Shown: positions 63,483-64,000 of the stretch, one piece after another
How the letters are laid out: the number at the start of each line of letters is the position of its first letter
How positions within the stretch are numbered: the first letter of the stretch is position 1
Source: Atriophallophorus winterbourni
Taxonomy: Eukaryota; Platyhelminthes; Trematoda; Plagiorchiida; Microphallidae
Length of the DNA: 64,000 nucleotides
Assembly: GCA_013407085.1 (NCBI GenBank)
Contig: JACCGJ010018339.1
Location: forward strand, 1 to 64,000
Direction: 5' to 3'
Program-made: the position numbers and the translations under genes
Notes under the pieces: generated by a model
Database searches by the model: none
What the model was told of the DNA's origin: nothing
What the model saw: only the letters and a program-made list of their open reading frames with translations

Positions 63483-63590
63483 CTGTCTCGGCCTGGGCAA
63501 CCTGAAAACAAATTAGCTCACATGCAGTCTATGACTGTGTTCCACTTTGTCTCGACTAGGCTAGTGATTTCATACACCATACATTGTGCA
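63483..63590 (+). repeat. Short interspersed repeat (CCTGGGCAACC family)
   Basis: CTCGGCCTGGGCAACCTGAA, CTCACATGCAGTCTATGAC and a CATACACCATACAT tail. It lies in the 3' UTR of a family A copy. Confidence 0.6.
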
Positions 63591-63605
63591 CGCATATTAT
63601 TGCAT

Positions 63606-64000
63606 TGTTTCCTGAATAGCTGACCTCTCACCGTGCTGGTGAAGAGAAACCATACCTTAATTTCCAGATATCCGGAAACAAGAACGTATGAAACTTACGA
63701 ACTGTAAACTCGATATTAAAGTGCTGGGTGCTCAACCGCATACCGTCGAAGGGAATCTGGGCGCGTGATTGGCTTTTAGCCACATCAGCCCTGTGCATCT
63801 TAAACTTGAAATTGAACGCAAACGCAGCTACAAATTCTGGGACCAAAGGACGACTTGAAAAACATCGTACGTACCTTCGCATACGACGAGGATACCAAAG
63901 AAAAATGAACCAACTTTGGCAGTGGTGGGCGCTCATTTGAAGCTTTCCACAGACGGAAATTCTGGACGCTCGATTGGCTTATCCCTTGGCGGCGCGATCG
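63606..64000 (+). mobile_element. Family A 3' UTR, cut by the window end
   Basis: It begins AGCTGACCTCTCACCGTGCT and continues to TCTGGACGCTCGATTGGCTT, parallel to 970-1290 and 61360-61560. The pentamer tail would lie beyond the window. Confidence 0.7.

Larger units (their letters stand above)
61610..63605 (+). mobile_element. CR1-like LINE (family A) copy with nested insertions
   Basis: RT starts near 61630 (NNRPVSLTSIV), QHGFLRGRSCLTNILSF, motif A DPYLDFSKAFYSVNH and WIKAFHTGRKFTARVGG. After the nested piece 62028-62599 it resumes with FLFADDVRILGTDSRDTF, QKVKDLGITILGDFKWASQY and ERVQRLATRMVEIQAGK. It then has LSLERRRLRGDLIEAFTIIK and a frame-shifted C-terminus to about 63405. The PQGSVLGP segment is missing around the insertion. 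Confidence 0.78.

Overview
This is eukaryotic DNA, most likely from a flatworm and probably a digenean trematode. That is inferred from AT-rich sequence, small introns in one gene and very large ones in another, dense CR1-like and RTE-like LINEs, CsRn1/Boudicca-type Gypsy relics and hammerhead-ribozyme repeats. No species can be named from the sequence alone.

Host genes. Two protein-coding genes can be supported by domain content and splice sites. A three-exon SF3B6 (p14, SF3b subunit of the U2 snRNP) lies on the + strand at 7331-8698 and looks intact. A long EPS8-like gene (PTB, helical middle region, SH3, SAM-like effector domain) lies on the - strand. I assembled it from eleven exons between 35778 and 9213. 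The exon phases agree at nearly every junction, one exon is not found, and one junction is off by one base. Its 5' end was not found. The two genes converge. A small basic single-exon ORF (22389-22700, +) inside an EPS8-like intron is unassigned.

Mobile DNA. Most of the rest is retroelement sequence. 1-6140 holds a CR1-like 3' half, a second CR1-like element with an internal deletion, and a decayed Gypsy gag-pol. The EPS8-like introns hold relics of CR1-like elements and of a second LINE family with a (CAA)n tail, plus LTR-like repeats. 37-45 kb is LINE relics. 45-64 kb is a nest. A 3.48 kb RTE with a perfect 10-bp target duplication sits inside a CR1-like element. A 364-bp internally deleted RTE has a perfect 12-bp duplication. 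A 1.68 kb Gypsy derivative keeps both LTRs but only an integrase. A young CR1-like element with a 499-codon ORF is inserted in an older one, and removing it with one duplication copy restores the older reading frame.

Most notable signal. A repeat family present at 12.2, 22.8, 30.6, 34.0 and (fragment) 54.3 kb carries hammerhead ribozyme motifs. The locus at 30570-31346 has about 225-231 bp tandem units plus one head-to-head inverted unit. The layout fits an animal retrozyme or the pseudo-LTR of a Penelope-like element. Each copy here has at least one visible defect, but comparison of copies gives a coherent hammerhead fold.
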